Source of the DNA: an uncultured Collinsella sp.
GTDB taxonomy: Bacteria > Actinomycetota > Coriobacteriia > Coriobacteriales > Coriobacteriaceae
Assembly: GCA_900552295.1 (NCBI GenBank)
Contig: URZB01000020.1
Coordinates: 1 to 12,893, forward strand
Length of the DNA stretch: 12,893 nucleotides
Reading direction: 5' to 3'
Below are positions 7,601 to 12,893 of this stretch, in pieces. Below the pieces are notes generated by a model that worked only from the letters and a program-made list of their open reading frames with translations, was not told the origin of the DNA and made no database searches. The position numbers were made by a program, and so were the translations under genes. The number at the start of each line of letters is the position of its first letter. Positions within the stretch are counted from its first letter, which is position 1.

Positions 7601-8983
7601 GCATCGTACGCCGTGATCGGCCAGTCCATTGCGGGCTGGGGCGTTATGTCGCCAGATGCCACAGTACCCCACGCGGTGCCGTGGCCGCAGCACACGGGCT
7701 TTTTGTCTACCGTCAACGAGCAACTGCAGCATATTACTTGGACGCGAGGCGCATCGGCATTTGCAACGCAGCCCGTGGGTGCCGCAGGCTGTGGCCCGGC
7801 ATCGTTTAGCGTAAGCAACAACGGCAGGTGCGTGCTCTATGTAGAGAACACCGATGGCAAGGTGGGGCAAACCTACGACGAAGAAGGCAACCCGGTAGCA
7901 GTGATGGGCAAGCACTTCCGCATCTTCGCCAGCACCTTGTCAGGCGATCTGTTTACGGAGCCGTTCGTGATGTGCGAGCTGGACCATCCCGTCGATCAGA
8001 TAACGACATTTTTGACGTCGGGGAGCATGCTCTCCGCGCTCGCCACGCACATTGTGAGCGCGGAGAAGAGCGAGGCAGAACTACACGGCATCGAAGTGCC
8101 CTTGGTGGCGTGTGCCACTCCGACGGGCGCAGTCGCTACCTCGGGCGCGGTGGTGCCCGGAGCAGCAGGCGAATCCTTCATGGTCACGGTGCGAAACGAC
8201 GGCAACACCTTGCTGACCGCCGGCACAATCGATCTGTACCGAGAGGGCTCCAGCCAGCCGTTCTCCAGCGCATCCATCGGGTTCGGAGCGAACACACGCA
8301 TGGCATCGATCTACGATCCAGAGCTTGCCGAGGACGCTTCGGTCAACGACATGGCACACGTGAAGTACGCGCTCGAAACGCTGGGCACACCTTTTGCAAC
8401 GCACCCGCTGGTAGCCGACAGTGGCAACGCCGTGCTGGCACCGGGTTGCACGGCACAGTTCCGCATGAGCTTCGCTATCCCCGAGAGTTGGAGCGACGAA
8501 GTGGGCAAACGCGTAACGCTGTATGCGAAGGCGCGTAATCTGGTGGCGCTCGATCCCGTAACGCTCGAGGAAATTCGACCGGGCGCAAACTCGGCGCTGG
8601 GTGCCGTACTGCACGAGCTTCATGTGCCCGACGCGGCATGCGAACGCTCAGAAGTTCAGGTCGGCGTATGCGACAGCGCGGATACGACAGAACTTCACGA
8701 CGCCCCGATGACAGTAGACGACGATGGCGGCTCGAGTGGCGGCGGTACCGACGAGGGCGGCGGCTCCGGCGGAAGGAGCTCCGGCAGTGGCAAGGACCAC
8801 AGCAATAACAAGCGCTCCGGAAAAGCGGGTGCGCTCGCTGGCACGGGCGATGTCAATGCTCCCCTTACGGCAGCCGCTACAGCACTCGCCGCGGCAGGCG
8901 CCGGCCTCATCGCCTACAGCGCCCGCCGCACGGCGCTCGAAAAAGACACCGCCAATGAAGTCAATTCGGATAGGTCTCGCTAG
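4616..8983 (+). CDS. Giant Tat-exported, sortase-anchored (LAGTG) surface protein, function unknown
   Basis: This is a 1455-residue protein I do not recognise as a named family. The N-terminus MLDRRSLLVAGASSLASIMLP is a Tat-like signal (R4-R5, then a weakly hydrophobic core); cleavage is likely after A29 or A41. Residues about 47-125 read like a CarboxypepD_reg/prealbumin-like beta domain (VVVVDVANKNTPITGAQVTLTS then a TDEEGTAIFEV strand). The central part (about 330-660) is aromatic and Gly-rich with a hydrophobic Ala/Gly stretch near 515-552. Residues about 760-1100 have short beta segments such as NGTWSAPTPV, typical of propeller blades, plus Cys pairs HCLQC (899, 902) and GCGC (993, 995). 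Residues about 1180-1305 resemble an Ig/CARDB-like domain (FMVTVRNDGNTLLTAGTIDLY). A Gly/Ser/Asp linker (about 1368-1404) precedes LAGTG (1407-1411), a hydrophobic segment and an Arg-Arg tail: an LAxTG-type sortase signal. ATG 4616 has GGGAG 6 nt upstream; the frame opens earlier at TTG 4520, but that would bury the signal peptide. A hairpin terminator follows at 9036. Confidence 0.9.
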   Translation: MLDRRSLLVAGASSLASIMLPRVPGSANAFILPIAPTEAYADEKDPFRVLVLSRTMFGVVVVDVANKNTPITGAQVTLTSRYAAGKQLTATTDEEGTAIFEVAPLSEGYVDEATLLDAYDFNGGISISMAGYRDVEIPLARIQGGTAITAPTRPLSDGEPYFRQLTFDEWDIQYAEATFMALPKDDTANGQPDTHSFTVQAHLPQGGQATLCINKILPATGSSAETVTQIGQIKAGASGANNLATFTLEDKLLDAASGLLEEGCKLRFVLDYQGKTYTLSSPMAVVTAPAAKAESGSTTIIPTTMDQEITPFDFPASFPGIGGNKFTCWMPTFPILFDFSFAGYVLFGGGYKPASYMNDSGNPDPEYWKKSPRESGAKQANRYLDEMEGKWNQYKSMSAGSGTDPRNTKLLRHHCTPLFTMDIATQLYGSLAYDWVGKTWGNNNDPAYGNIKALFQVRTDLNWTEQFTLGPVPFFLNVNPWVLAKLALAVGAHTHGSGAAFFKNISLDYSNTSGSFTIQIGLAVTFGAGVAGVASSAVRGAASLTLFIGYEKADGHQLPRLRVGADVDVDVILQFVMFKWTTKAWSGSWPTLIDSWNMSVNNGDQYVLQRSELALGGDTPYTLDACFGSAGNIEAGGVPQFIASATIVTNAELLARAEVKATAVNAAPVVRDWDQAVTRIELEADAESDDTGQIEHFVHALIENDENAAPMYEYTYIGQATNTVADPNANSAGVSEDERGGIKPSSDNVLFAGVLSEAHMKLAMIAGVECLFRIASVRYGDNGRSRLVVHTKANGTWSAPTPVDFPLGFGEGDVERDGIYDYDFDVVEYTDGRGNQDAYVLLVSGERPAGDNTLFDTASTSGILSVVRLRISNDGVRVISHTSWRSISRGRLQEDGYHCLQCPRITVSKTLVDGRLSGSYLHRRGTTAEKALGSEAEVALECFTLWSDVSGDSLTFRQVLRFPQAPSSIELGAPENINGKMVVPVAYETAGGCGCASYAVIGQSIAGWGVMSPDATVPHAVPWPQHTGFLSTVNEQLQHITWTRGASAFATQPVGAAGCGPASFSVSNNGRCVLYVENTDGKVGQTYDEEGNPVAVMGKHFRIFASTLSGDLFTEPFVMCELDHPVDQITTFLTSGSMLSALATHIVSAEKSEAELHGIEVPLVACATPTGAVATSGAVVPGAAGESFMVTVRNDGNTLLTAGTIDLYREGSSQPFSSASIGFGANTRMASIYDPELAEDASVNDMAHVKYALETLGTPFATHPLVADSGNAVLAPGCTAQFRMSFAIPESWSDEVGKRVTLYAKARNLVALDPVTLEEIRPGANSALGAVLHELHVPDAACERSEVQVGVCDSADTTELHDAPMTVDDDGGSSGGGTDEGGGSGGRSSGSGKDHSNNKRSGKAGALAGTGDVNAPLTAAATALAAAGAGLIAYSARRTALEKDTANEVNSDRSR

Positions 8984-9035
8984 CTCCTAGTTACTTTTGT
9001 GAGAGACGCCGACTCGGCTCATCGAACACCAAAAG

Positions 9036-9065
9036 GGGCTGGTTCTGGATACCCAGAGCCAGCCC
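9036..9065 (+). terminator. Strong intrinsic-type hairpin terminator after the surface protein gene
   Basis: A 13-bp stem (9036-9048 with 9053-9065) closes a 4-nt ATAC loop. The only non-Watson-Crick position is T9043 with G9058, which is a U.G wobble in plus-strand RNA but an A/C mismatch in minus-strand RNA, favouring function on the plus strand. The T tract is short (ATTTCGCATT) on the plus strand; on the minus strand the hairpin is followed by CTTTTGG, so it may act in both directions. It starts 53 bp after the surface protein stop codon. Confidence 0.75.
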
Positions 9066-9073
9066 ATTTCGCA

Positions 9074-9190
9074 TTAGATATCATCAGGGGAGTCGAGTTC
9101 TGCCTCGAGCTTGGCACGGCGTCTTTTCGCCAACAATCCGCACGACATGTCTTCGACAGCGTATCCAACCGCAAACGCAGCAAGACACAT
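9074..9190 (-). CDS. Possible small ORF or gene remnant (38 aa), low confidence
   Basis: The frame reads MCLAAFAVGYAVEDMSC, then GLLAKRRRAKLEAELDSPDDI and a stop 8 bp before the terminator hairpin. It has a hydrophobic N-terminal half, a KRRR cluster and an acidic tail, which looks protein-like. Against it, the only start (ATG 9190) lacks a good ribosome binding site, third-position GC is only a little over half while neighbouring genes are clearly higher, and the frame stays open well upstream with no other start codon. It could be the end of a decayed gene. I do not recognise the sequence. Confidence 0.25.
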   Translation of the reverse strand: MCLAAFAVGYAVEDMSCGLLAKRRRAKLEAELDSPDDI

Positions 9191-9206
9191 TCGGCCGTCT
9201 TTAAAC

Positions 9207-9243
9207 TTACTCGGACAGAGCCGACTCGGTTTTGTCCGAGTAA
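9207..9243. repeat. 37-bp near-perfect palindrome (hairpin or operator)
   Basis: The outer arms TTACTCGGACA (9207-9217) and TGTCCGAGTAA (9233-9243) are perfectly inverted. Inside them pairing continues toward a centre at 9225. The only deviations are G9218/T9232 and G9220/T9230, which become G.U wobbles in plus-strand RNA but A/C mismatches in minus-strand RNA. There is no T tract on either side, so it is not a standard terminator. It could be an RNA structure, a protein-binding palindrome or a piece of a dispersed repeat. Confidence 0.75.
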
Positions 9244-9250
9244 ACGAATC

Positions 9251-9281
9251 TCCATCGAACTCCGAACGATTGTTCGATGGA
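9251..9281. repeat. Perfect 10-bp inverted repeat with 11-nt spacer
   Basis: TCCATCGAAC (9251-9260) is the exact reverse complement of GTTCGATGGA (9272-9281). The right arm can instead pair with CGAAC at 9263-9267, so two mutually exclusive hairpins or two overlapping dyads share GTTCG. It lies 35 bp before the candidate -10 element of the topoisomerase gene. Confidence 0.8.
9263..9276. promoter_or_regulatory. LexA-like SOS box candidate
   Basis: CGAACGATTGTTCG has the perfect CGAAC-N4-GTTCG half-sites of the Gram-positive LexA (DinR) operator, whose consensus is close to CGAACATATGTTCG. It stands 99 bp before the GyrB/ParE-like start codon and about 40 bp upstream of its candidate -10 element, and 72 bp upstream of the possible small minus-strand ORF. 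LexA operators usually overlap the promoter, so the promoter it would control is not settled. No lexA gene is in the window. Confidence 0.45.
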
Positions 9282-9315
9282 TTTCGTGTTGGGTGGAATC
9301 GCCCAAGGGCTGGGC

Positions 9316-9321
9316 TATGCT
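9316..9321 (+). promoter_or_regulatory. Candidate -10 element for the topoisomerase operon
   Basis: TATGCT, followed by ACC and an AT-rich stretch, lies 54 nt before the start codon. The nearest -35-like hexamer, TTGGGT (9289-9294), is 21 bp away, so spacing is poor and the call is tentative. Confidence 0.3.
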
Positions 9322-9375
9322 ACCTTGACTATCTATATGACTTAAACGCAGCAAAGGAGCACCGAGAGAGCGAGT

Positions 9376-11373
9376 ATGGCAAAAAACACCGCAAACTATG
9401 GTAACGACAGTATCCGCCAGCTCAAGGACGAGGAGCGCGTACGCCTGCGCCCCGCCGTCATCTTTGGCTCGGACGGGCTCGACGGCTGCGCGCATGCCGC
9501 CTTCGAGATCCTGTCCAACGCCGTTGACGAGGCGCGCCAGGGCTACGGCAAGCTCATCACCCTTACCGCCTTTCGCGATGGCTCTATCCAGGTAGAGGAC
9601 AATGGCCGTGGCTGCCCGCTCGACTGGAACCCCTCCGAGAAGCGCTTTAACTGGGAGCTCGTCTTTTGCGAGCTCTACGCCGGCGGCAAATACAATAACA
9701 ACCAGGGCGGCGACTACGACTTCTCGCTCGGTACCAACGGCCTGGGCTCGTGCGCGACCCAGTACGCCTCCGAGTACATGGACGTCACGGTTTGGCGCGA
9801 TGGCAACAAGTACTCCCTGCACTTTAAGAAGGGCAAGGTCGTCGGCGCCAAAAAGAAGGCACTCGAGATTGAGCCCAGCGACGAGGACCGCACCGGCACC
9901 ACCATCAAATGGCGCCCCGATCTTGAAGTCTTTACCTCCATCAGCATCCCCCACGATTGGTATCGCGAGACCATGCGCCGCCAGGCCGTGGTCAACGCCA
10001 ACGTGACCTTCCGTCTGCGCATCGAGGGCGACGACGGCGAGTTTTCCGAAGAGGACTTCTGCTACCCCAAGGGCATCGAAGACTACGTGCTCGAGAAGGT
10101 CGGTACCGACTACCTCACCGAGCCCTTCTTTATCGAGGCCGACCGTCGCGGTCGCGACCGCGAGGACCTGCCCGACTACAACGTCAAGATTACCGCGTGC
10201 ATGTGCTTCTCGCGCACCTTCATGATGCAGGAGTACTACCACAACTCGTCATGGCTCGAGAACGGAGGCTCACCCGAGAAGGCTGCCCGTAGCGCTCTGA
10301 CCAGCGCCATCGATGCCTACATTAAGCAACAGGGCAAGTACAACAAAAACGAGAGCGGCATCAAATGGCAGGACGTCCAGGACTGCCTGGTGCTGGTGAC
10401 CAACTGCTTCTCCACCCAGACGTCCTACGAAAACCAGACCAAGAAGGCCATCAACAACCGCTTTATCCAGCAGGCTATGACGGCCTTCTTTAAGGAGCGC
10501 CTCTCGACTTACTTGATCGAGAACAAAGACGCCGCCAACAAGATCATGGAGCAGGTGCTCATCAACAAGCGTTCGCGCGAGAACGCCGAGAAAACGCGCC
10601 AGAGTATCAAAACCAACCTGCAGCAGAAGACCGACATGGCCAACCGCGTGCAGAAGTTCATCGACTGCCGCTCCAAGGACAAGAGCCGCCGCGAGATCTA
10701 CATCGTAGAGGGTGACTCGGCAGCAGGTGCCATTCGCACCTCGCGCGATGCCGAGTTCCAGGGCGTCATGCCCGTCCGCGGCAAGATCCTCAACTGCCTG
10801 AAGGAGGATTATCCGCGCATCTTTAAGTCCGACATCATCATGGACCTCATGCGCGTGCTGGGCTGCGGCGTGGAGATCAAGGACAAGCGCATCAAGAACC
10901 TTGGCGCCTTCGACCTGGACAACCTCAACTGGAACAAGGTCATCATCTGTACGGACGCCGACGTCGACGGTTATCACATCCGCACGCTCGTACTCACCAT
11001 GCTCTACCGCCTGGTGCCCACGCTTATCGACGAGGGCTACGTGTATATCGCCGAGTCGCCGCTCTACGAGATCAACTGCAAAGAGAAGACCTACTTTGCC
11101 TACACCGAGCTCGAGAAGAACGGCATCCTTAAGGAGATCGGCGACCAAAAGTGCTCGATCAACCGCTCCAAGGGTCTTGGTGAGAACGACCCGGACATGA
11201 TGTGGCTCACCACCATGAACCCCGAGACGCGTCGCCTGATCAAGGTTGAGCCCGAGGACGTCACCAAGATGGAAACCATGTTCAACCTGTTGCTGGGCAA
11301 CGACGAGGCGGGCCGCAAGCGCCATATCTCCGAGCACGGCAAGGAATACCTGGACCAGCTGGACCTGCAATAG
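9376..11373 (+). CDS. GyrB/ParE-like type II topoisomerase ATPase/TOPRIM subunit (divergent subfamily)
   Basis: This 665-residue protein binds and hydrolyses ATP to drive strand passage, working with the downstream GyrA/ParC-like subunit on DNA. The GHKL ATPase part shows E44 and N48 in FEILSNAVDEA, DNGRG (75-79) and the glycine loop LGTNGLGS (118-125). The transducer lysine lies in NQTKK (K356). The TOPRIM domain shows EGDSAAG (445-451), PVRGKILN (466-473) and DADVDG (527-532) with the acidic metal residues E445, D527 and D529, followed by SKGLGEND (598-605). The ATPase start RPAVIFGSDGLDGC differs from ordinary GyrB/ParE and matches, from memory, the divergent paralogue pair in Clostridia and Coriobacteriia, so gyrB or parE naming is uncertain. 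No intein or frameshift is seen. ATG 9376 is the only sensible start, but AAAGGAG is 16 nt upstream, an unusually long spacing. The partner gene begins 45 bp after the stop, implying one operon. Confidence 0.93.
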   Translation: MAKNTANYGNDSIRQLKDEERVRLRPAVIFGSDGLDGCAHAAFEILSNAVDEARQGYGKLITLTAFRDGSIQVEDNGRGCPLDWNPSEKRFNWELVFCELYAGGKYNNNQGGDYDFSLGTNGLGSCATQYASEYMDVTVWRDGNKYSLHFKKGKVVGAKKKALEIEPSDEDRTGTTIKWRPDLEVFTSISIPHDWYRETMRRQAVVNANVTFRLRIEGDDGEFSEEDFCYPKGIEDYVLEKVGTDYLTEPFFIEADRRGRDREDLPDYNVKITACMCFSRTFMMQEYYHNSSWLENGGSPEKAARSALTSAIDAYIKQQGKYNKNESGIKWQDVQDCLVLVTNCFSTQTSYENQTKKAINNRFIQQAMTAFFKERLSTYLIENKDAANKIMEQVLINKRSRENAEKTRQSIKTNLQQKTDMANRVQKFIDCRSKDKSRREIYIVEGDSAAGAIRTSRDAEFQGVMPVRGKILNCLKEDYPRIFKSDIIMDLMRVLGCGVEIKDKRIKNLGAFDLDNLNWNKVIICTDADVDGYHIRTLVLTMLYRLVPTLIDEGYVYIAESPLYEINCKEKTYFAYTELEKNGILKEIGDQKCSINRSKGLGENDPDMMWLTTMNPETRRLIKVEPEDVTKMETMFNLLLGNDEAGRKRHISEHGKEYLDQLDLQ

Positions 11374-11418
11374 CAGTAAATCGACAACGACGGCCCATAA
11401 GAAGTTCAAGAGGAAATC

Positions 11419-12893
11419 GTGGCAAAGAAGAAGACGAAGAACCAGCCAAAGAAAAAGCAGGTCAACGCCGAGAACGTCATCGGCCTGCACTCCGAGGTCA
11501 CCGACCAGCCGATCACGCAGACGCTCGAGGTCAACTACATGCCCTACGCCATGAGTGTCAACGTCTCGCGTGCGTTCCCCGAGATTGACGGCTTTAAGCC
11601 CTCGCACCGCAAGCTGCTCTACACCATGTACAAGATGGGCCTGCTCAAGGGCGAGCGCCAGAAGAGCGCCAACATCGTGGGCCAGACCATGAAGCTCAAC
11701 CCGCACGGCGACGCCGCGATCTACGAGACGATGGTGCGCCTGGCGACGGGCAACGAAGCGCTGCTTGCGCCCTTCGTGGAGTCGAAGGGCAACTTTGGCA
11801 AGTACTATTCGGGCGATCTGAGCTACGCCGCCTCGCGTTATACCGAGGCCAAGCTCTCCCCCATCAGTGCCGAGATCTTCAAGGACATCGACAAGGACCC
11901 GGTCGACTTCGTCGACAGCTACGACGGCGCCATGAAGGAGCCGCGCCTGCTGCCCACCACATTCCCCAATATTCTGGTTTCGGCCAACAAGGGCATCGGC
12001 GTCGCCATGGCATCCGACATCTGCGGCTTCAACCTCAACGAGGTCTGCACCGCAACGATGCACTACCTGCAGGACCCCGACTGCGACCTGCTCGAATATA
12101 TGCCCATGCCCGACTTCTCGACCGGCGGCGAGATTATCTACCGCCGCGAGGAGATGGAGAAGATCATCGAGACCGGCCTTGGCAGCTTCCAAATCCGCTC
12201 CCGCTGGCGCTGGATTCCCGAAGAGCGCATCATCGAGGTGTACGAGATCCCCTACACCACCAAGACCGATGTCATCATCGAGCGCATCGTCAAGCTCTCC
12301 AAGGAGGGCAAGGTCAAGGAAATTGCCGACATCCGCGACGAGACCGATCTTTCGGGCCTTCGCATCGCCATCGACCTTAAGCGCGGTGTCGACCCCGACA
12401 AGCTCATGGCCAAGCTCTATCGCTCGACCACGCTGCAGGATTCGTTCTCGTGCAACTTCAACGTGCTGGTCGATGGTTACCCTCGCGTTATGGGCGTGCG
12501 CCAGATCCTGCACGAGTGGGTCAAGTGGCGTATTGAGTCCACACGTCGCCGCATTAACTTTGACCTAGGCAAAAAGTCCGAGCGCCTGCACCTGCTGCAC
12601 GGCCTCGAGGCGATCTTGCTCGACATCGACAAGGCCATCGCCATCATCCGCGGCACCAAGCTCGAAGCCGAGGTCGTGCCCAACCTTATGAAGGGCTTCG
12701 ACATCGACGAGACCCAGGCCGAGTTTGTTGCCGAGCTTAAGCTCCGCAACATCAACGAGGAGTACATCCTCAACCGCACCAAGGACATCGCTAAGCTTGA
12801 AGGCGAGATTGCCGAGCTTGAAGAGATCCTCTCCAGCGAGGAGAACATCAAGAAGGCCATCAGCGACGAGCTGGCCGCGGTCAACAAGAAGTA
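11419..12893 (+). CDS. GyrA/ParC-like type II topoisomerase breakage-reunion subunit (partial, divergent subfamily)
   Basis: 491 codons are visible and the frame is open at the window end, so the C-terminal part is missing. It begins at GTG 11419 with GAGG at 11410-11413, 5 nt upstream, giving a Lys-rich tail MAKKKTKNQPKKK before the breakage-reunion domain. PSHRKLLYTMYKMG (61-74), NPHGDAAIYE (94-103) and the catalytic R140-Y141 in SYAASRYTEAKLSP follow; Y141 forms the covalent bond with DNA. The tower and coiled-coil region is reached by ERLHLLHGLEAILLDIDKAI and the helical repeats near the end. The usual GKYHPHGDS block reads MKLNPHGDA, so Ala replaces the Ser that in GyrA/ParC contacts quinolones, and E103 stands at the acidic position. 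This matches the divergent nature of the partner subunit. Whether the C-terminal half has DNA-wrapping propeller blades, which would separate gyrase-like from topoisomerase IV-like activity, cannot be seen here. Confidence 0.93.
   Translation, partial: MAKKKTKNQPKKKQVNAENVIGLHSEVTDQPITQTLEVNYMPYAMSVNVSRAFPEIDGFKPSHRKLLYTMYKMGLLKGERQKSANIVGQTMKLNPHGDAAIYETMVRLATGNEALLAPFVESKGNFGKYYSGDLSYAASRYTEAKLSPISAEIFKDIDKDPVDFVDSYDGAMKEPRLLPTTFPNILVSANKGIGVAMASDICGFNLNEVCTATMHYLQDPDCDLLEYMPMPDFSTGGEIIYRREEMEKIIETGLGSFQIRSRWRWIPEERIIEVYEIPYTTKTDVIIERIVKLSKEGKVKEIADIRDETDLSGLRIAIDLKRGVDPDKLMAKLYRSTTLQDSFSCNFNVLVDGYPRVMGVRQILHEWVKWRIESTRRRINFDLGKKSERLHLLHGLEAILLDIDKAIAIIRGTKLEAEVVPNLMKGFDIDETQAEFVAELKLRNINEEYILNRTKDIAKLEGEIAELEEILSSEENIKKAISDELAAVNKK

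Larger units (their letters stand above)
8984..9375. other. 392-bp intergenic region rich in inverted repeats
   Basis: No confident gene is present. From left to right it holds GCCGACTCGGC (9008-9018, a palindrome around a central C), a strong terminator hairpin (9036-9065), a possible 38-codon minus-strand ORF (9074-9190), a 37-bp near-palindrome (9207-9243), a perfect 10-bp inverted repeat with a LexA-like box inside (9251-9281), a candidate -10 element (9316-9321) and the AAAGGAG of the topoisomerase gene (9353-9359). The 10-mer GCCGACTCGG occurs both at 9008 and at 9220. Confidence 0.7.

Noticed and set aside
6143..7915. 590-codon open frame on the minus strand inside the surface protein gene
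   Set aside because: It is antisense to a clearly coding frame. The translation is rich in Cys, His and Arg without domains, as expected for the shadow of a GC-rich gene.
9111..9404. Plus-strand open frame of 97 codons ahead of the topoisomerase gene
   Set aside because: No ribosome binding site, no recognisable protein features, and it runs into the real start in another frame. Part of it is the 37-bp palindrome.
9019..10242. 407-codon minus-strand open frame starting inside the GyrB/ParE-like gene
   Set aside because: Most of it is antisense to the ATPase domain. Its end is simply the terminator hairpin and palindrome read as codons.
10270..12513. 747-codon open frame on the minus strand across both topoisomerase genes
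   Set aside because: The translation is a low-complexity Val/Leu/Asp/His mix and covers two well-supported genes plus their gap; it is the antisense mirror of C/G-ending codons.
1..12893. CRISPR array, tRNA, rRNA or insertion sequence
   Set aside because: No regularly spaced repeats, cloverleaf-like segments, rRNA motifs or transposase reading frames were seen on either strand.

Overview
The window looks like chromosomal DNA from a high-GC, gut-type actinobacterium, most likely a Coriobacteriia member related to Collinsella. The reasons are the GC-rich codon use, a stand-alone LuxR-type regulator without an autoinducer or receiver domain, a Tat-exported giant surface protein ending in an LAxTG-type sortase signal, and a divergent type II topoisomerase pair of the kind also found in Clostridia. 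This placement is inference from content, not from a database search.

Region 1 (1-1473, minus strand) is a compact three-gene unit. A 48-residue membrane peptide with a C-terminal CLEC motif (CD1871A-type CXXC protein) overlaps the start of a NapH/CcoG-like polyferredoxin membrane protein. That is followed after 29 bp by a lipoprotein whose visible N-terminal part resembles the helical leader region of TlpA-like thiol-disulfide oxidoreductases. Together they suggest an envelope redox relay. Region 2 (1474-3386) begins with a 90-bp divergent promoter region and continues on the plus strand with an OmpR-family response regulator and a HAMP histidine kinase that overlap by ATGA. They are good candidates to regulate the divergent redox operon.

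Region 3 (3455-8983, plus strand) is a LuxR-family regulator with a helical-repeat-like N-terminus, followed by a single 1455-residue surface protein. That protein has a Tat-like signal, a prealbumin/CarboxypepD_reg-like beta domain, a large unrecognised central region, propeller-like segments, an Ig/CARDB-like C-terminal domain, a Gly/Ser-rich linker and an LAGTG sorting signal.

Region 4 (8984-9375) is about 390 bp with no clear gene but rich structure: a strong terminator hairpin, a possible 38-residue minus-strand ORF, a 37-bp near-perfect palindrome, and a 31-bp inverted repeat that contains a LexA-like CGAAC-N4-GTTCG box. Region 5 (9376 to the window end, plus strand) holds a GyrB/ParE-like gene and the first 491 codons of its GyrA/ParC-like partner, an ATP-dependent type II topoisomerase of the divergent (non-canonical) subfamily.

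The most interesting items are the CXXC peptide / polyferredoxin / lipoprotein operon beside its two-component system, the Tat plus sortase surface giant, and the SOS-like box and palindromes in front of the topoisomerase pair.
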